From a bacterium Ga0077546 (GTDB lineage: Bacteria > Cyanobacteriota > Vampirovibrionia > Obscuribacterales > Obscuribacteraceae): a DNA stretch of 22,797 bases. Each line of letters begins with the position of its first letter. Positions within the stretch are counted from its first letter, which is position 1. The stretch lies in the NCBI GenBank assembly GCA_001464165.1, contig LNEX01000341.1:1-22797 (forward strand), in the 5' to 3' direction. The notes below the pieces were generated by a model. The model searched no databases, was not told the origin of the DNA, and saw only the letters and a list, made by a program, of their open reading frames with translations. This document shows positions 21,351-22,797 of this stretch, piece by piece. A program made the translations under genes and the position numbers.

Positions 21351-22797
21351 ATGAAATCAAAAGCCAGCTTCAAAAACTTGCTCGCAGCACTGCTCACCAC
21401 TATCGTTGTCTCTGCCACGGCCCAGGCCGCACCCAAAGGTGCCGCTGGAAACAACGTTGACTACATCCCTTTTAAACCTCTGACTGAAGCCCTTAAGGGT
21501 GTGAAACTAAAACCAGTAAAAGATGGTCCAATCAAACTGCCGCTAATTACCTGGCCCGGCGACGTTGCCACTATCGATGCCGATTCAGAAGGACTGTTTA
21601 AGAAAGAAGGCCTCAATGTTGAACTATTTGTAGAAAACGATTTTGCCAAGCAAGTCAAAGGTGTGCTGGAAGGCGAAACTCCCTATCTGCGCTGCACTGC
21701 TGGTATGTGTAACGCCGCTGCTGAGGTCTTCAAACAGGCCAACACCAACCTCTACTTAATCTATCAACTAACCTGGAGTAATGGCGGAGACGTGCTGGTA
21801 GTGCGCCCTGGCATAAATAGCCTGGCTGATTTGAAAGGTAAAACTATCGGCATCCAGCTCTACGGCCCACACATGGACTACCTGACCACAGCACTAGCTA
21901 AAGCCGGTCTTGAGCCTAAGGACGTCAAAATAAAATGGTTAAAAGAGTTGACCATTCCTACCTATGACACTAACGGCAAAGTAGTTGACCCACGCACAGC
22001 CTTTGAACAAGACTCGTCTTTAGACGCAGTTATGGTAATTAGCCCAGACGCAGCAGCACTTACTGGCGGTGGCAATGCTAGCGGCGGTGAATCAGTCAAA
22101 GGAGCCAAAGCACTGATTACATCTGCCATGTTCAACCGCGTCATCGCCGACACTTATGCAGTGCGGGCAGACTGGTTCGAAAAACACACCAGCGATGTAC
22201 AAAAATTGACCCATGCCTTAATGCTTGGCCAAGAACACTTTGACTCGTTGATAGCCAACAAAGCAGACCAAAAATACACTCAGCTCATTGCAAAATCAGC
22301 CGACTTACTCTTTGGTTCACCATCTGCCACTACCGATGTTGAGTCATCCTTAGCTGACTGTCAGTGGGTTGGTTTCAGCGGCAACGTGGCTTTCTTCACC
22401 GGCCAAGGAACAACTCGTAATTTCGAGACACTATCGAGCGAAATTCAAACCAGCTTCGTTCAATTGGGCCTACTCAAAGCTAGTGCGCCACTGAAAAAGG
22501 CAAGTTGGGACTACACTCAATTAGCTGTTGGTCTGCAACACGCCGACACCACTCAATTAGCTGCCAAACCGGCTTTTGACGAAAACAAAGTAAGAGCTAA
22601 AGTTGAACATCAGATTGCCACTGAGTTAGATTCATACAATCAAGTTGGGGCTTTGCCTCCGTTTGAAATCTACTTCAAACCAAAACAAGATGACTTCGCT
22701 ATCCAAGACTATATGGACGACTTCAAACGCGTTCTCGACCAGGCTCAAACGGCTGGCGGTATAGTTTTCGTGATTGAAGGCCATAACGCACCTGATG
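21351..22797 (+). CDS. Secreted solute-binding (NMT1/NrtA-like) protein fused to an OmpA-type domain, partial
   Basis: ATG 21351 follows caggagtactga. The frame stays open for 482 codons to the window end. A signal peptide (KNLLAALLTTIVVSATAQA, cleavage after AQA) is followed by a periplasmic-binding-protein fold: LPLITWPGDVATIDADSEGL, then FKKEGLNVELF, SLADLKGKTIG and YLTTALAKAGLEPKDVKIKW. This resembles NMT1/SsuA/NrtA-type ABC substrate-binding proteins. From about residue 445 the sequence changes to FEIYFKPKQDDF and IVFVIEGHNAPD, the opening of an OmpA peptidoglycan-binding domain. The product is probably a binding protein fixed to the cell wall in the periplasm. Ligand unknown; no ABC permease or ATPase is in the window. 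The 3' end, including most of the OmpA domain, is cut off. Confidence 0.85.
   Translation, partial: MKSKASFKNLLAALLTTIVVSATAQAAPKGAAGNNVDYIPFKPLTEALKGVKLKPVKDGPIKLPLITWPGDVATIDADSEGLFKKEGLNVELFVENDFAKQVKGVLEGETPYLRCTAGMCNAAAEVFKQANTNLYLIYQLTWSNGGDVLVVRPGINSLADLKGKTIGIQLYGPHMDYLTTALAKAGLEPKDVKIKWLKELTIPTYDTNGKVVDPRTAFEQDSSLDAVMVISPDAAALTGGGNASGGESVKGAKALITSAMFNRVIADTYAVRADWFEKHTSDVQKLTHALMLGQEHFDSLIANKADQKYTQLIAKSADLLFGSPSATTDVESSLADCQWVGFSGNVAFFTGQGTTRNFETLSSEIQTSFVQLGLLKASAPLKKASWDYTQLAVGLQHADTTQLAAKPAFDENKVRAKVEHQIATELDSYNQVGALPPFEIYFKPKQDDFAIQDYMDDFKRVLDQAQTAGGIVFVIEGHNAPD

Overview
The window reads as chromosome from a Gram-negative-type bacterium with an outer envelope: it has a signal-peptide-bearing OmpA-type protein, a membrane-anchored PDZ/S41 protease and FtsH-like membrane proteases. 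Base composition looks balanced and every credible gene lies on the + strand. The style of the proteins (duplicated divergent FtsH-like proteases, an NMT1/NrtA-type binding domain joined to OmpA, a compact beta-oxidation operon, many tiny membrane proteins) recalls non-photosynthetic Cyanobacteriota such as Obscuribacterales. That placement is an impression from protein style, not a demonstrated assignment.

Region 1 (about 1-5700) is a tandemly duplicated cassette. Each unit is a divergent FtsH-type AAA+/M41 membrane protease followed by a 111-113 residue three-helix membrane protein. A third, diverged small protein ends the block. The first protease gene is split by an apparent one-base frameshift in a run of five G at 436-440. 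The second is intact. Region 2 (5860-8680) has an EamA/DMT transporter with a very histidine-rich tail, coupled by 9 bases to a membrane-anchored S41 processing protease whose Ser/Lys dyad is intact. A strong terminator-like hairpin closes this pair. Region 3 (8700-11310) is a run of unrecognised small genes: five short multi-pass membrane proteins and one soluble protein built from two copies of the same roughly 100-residue domain.

Region 4 (11450-17127) is a three-gene fatty-acid beta-oxidation operon: a long acyl-CoA dehydrogenase, a thiolase, and a FadJ-type hydratase/3-hydroxyacyl-CoA dehydrogenase. Together they supply all four steps of the cycle. Region 5 (17240-19437) holds four genes of unknown function, one of them only 57 codons. 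Region 6 has a type III pantothenate kinase (coaX), which makes the CoA precursor that beta-oxidation depends on, then a four-helix membrane protein. Region 7 is a gene-free stretch of about 490 bases with repeats and two strong stem-loops, leading into a secreted solute-binding/OmpA fusion protein that runs off the window end.

The most unusual points are the duplicated protease/small-membrane-protein cassette and a recurring class of intergenic stem-loops that present AGGA or AAGGA in the apical loop just upstream of genes. The best example (5204-5223) closely resembles the known CsrA/RsmA hexaloop target. No tRNA, rRNA, CRISPR array, insertion sequence or integrase was seen.
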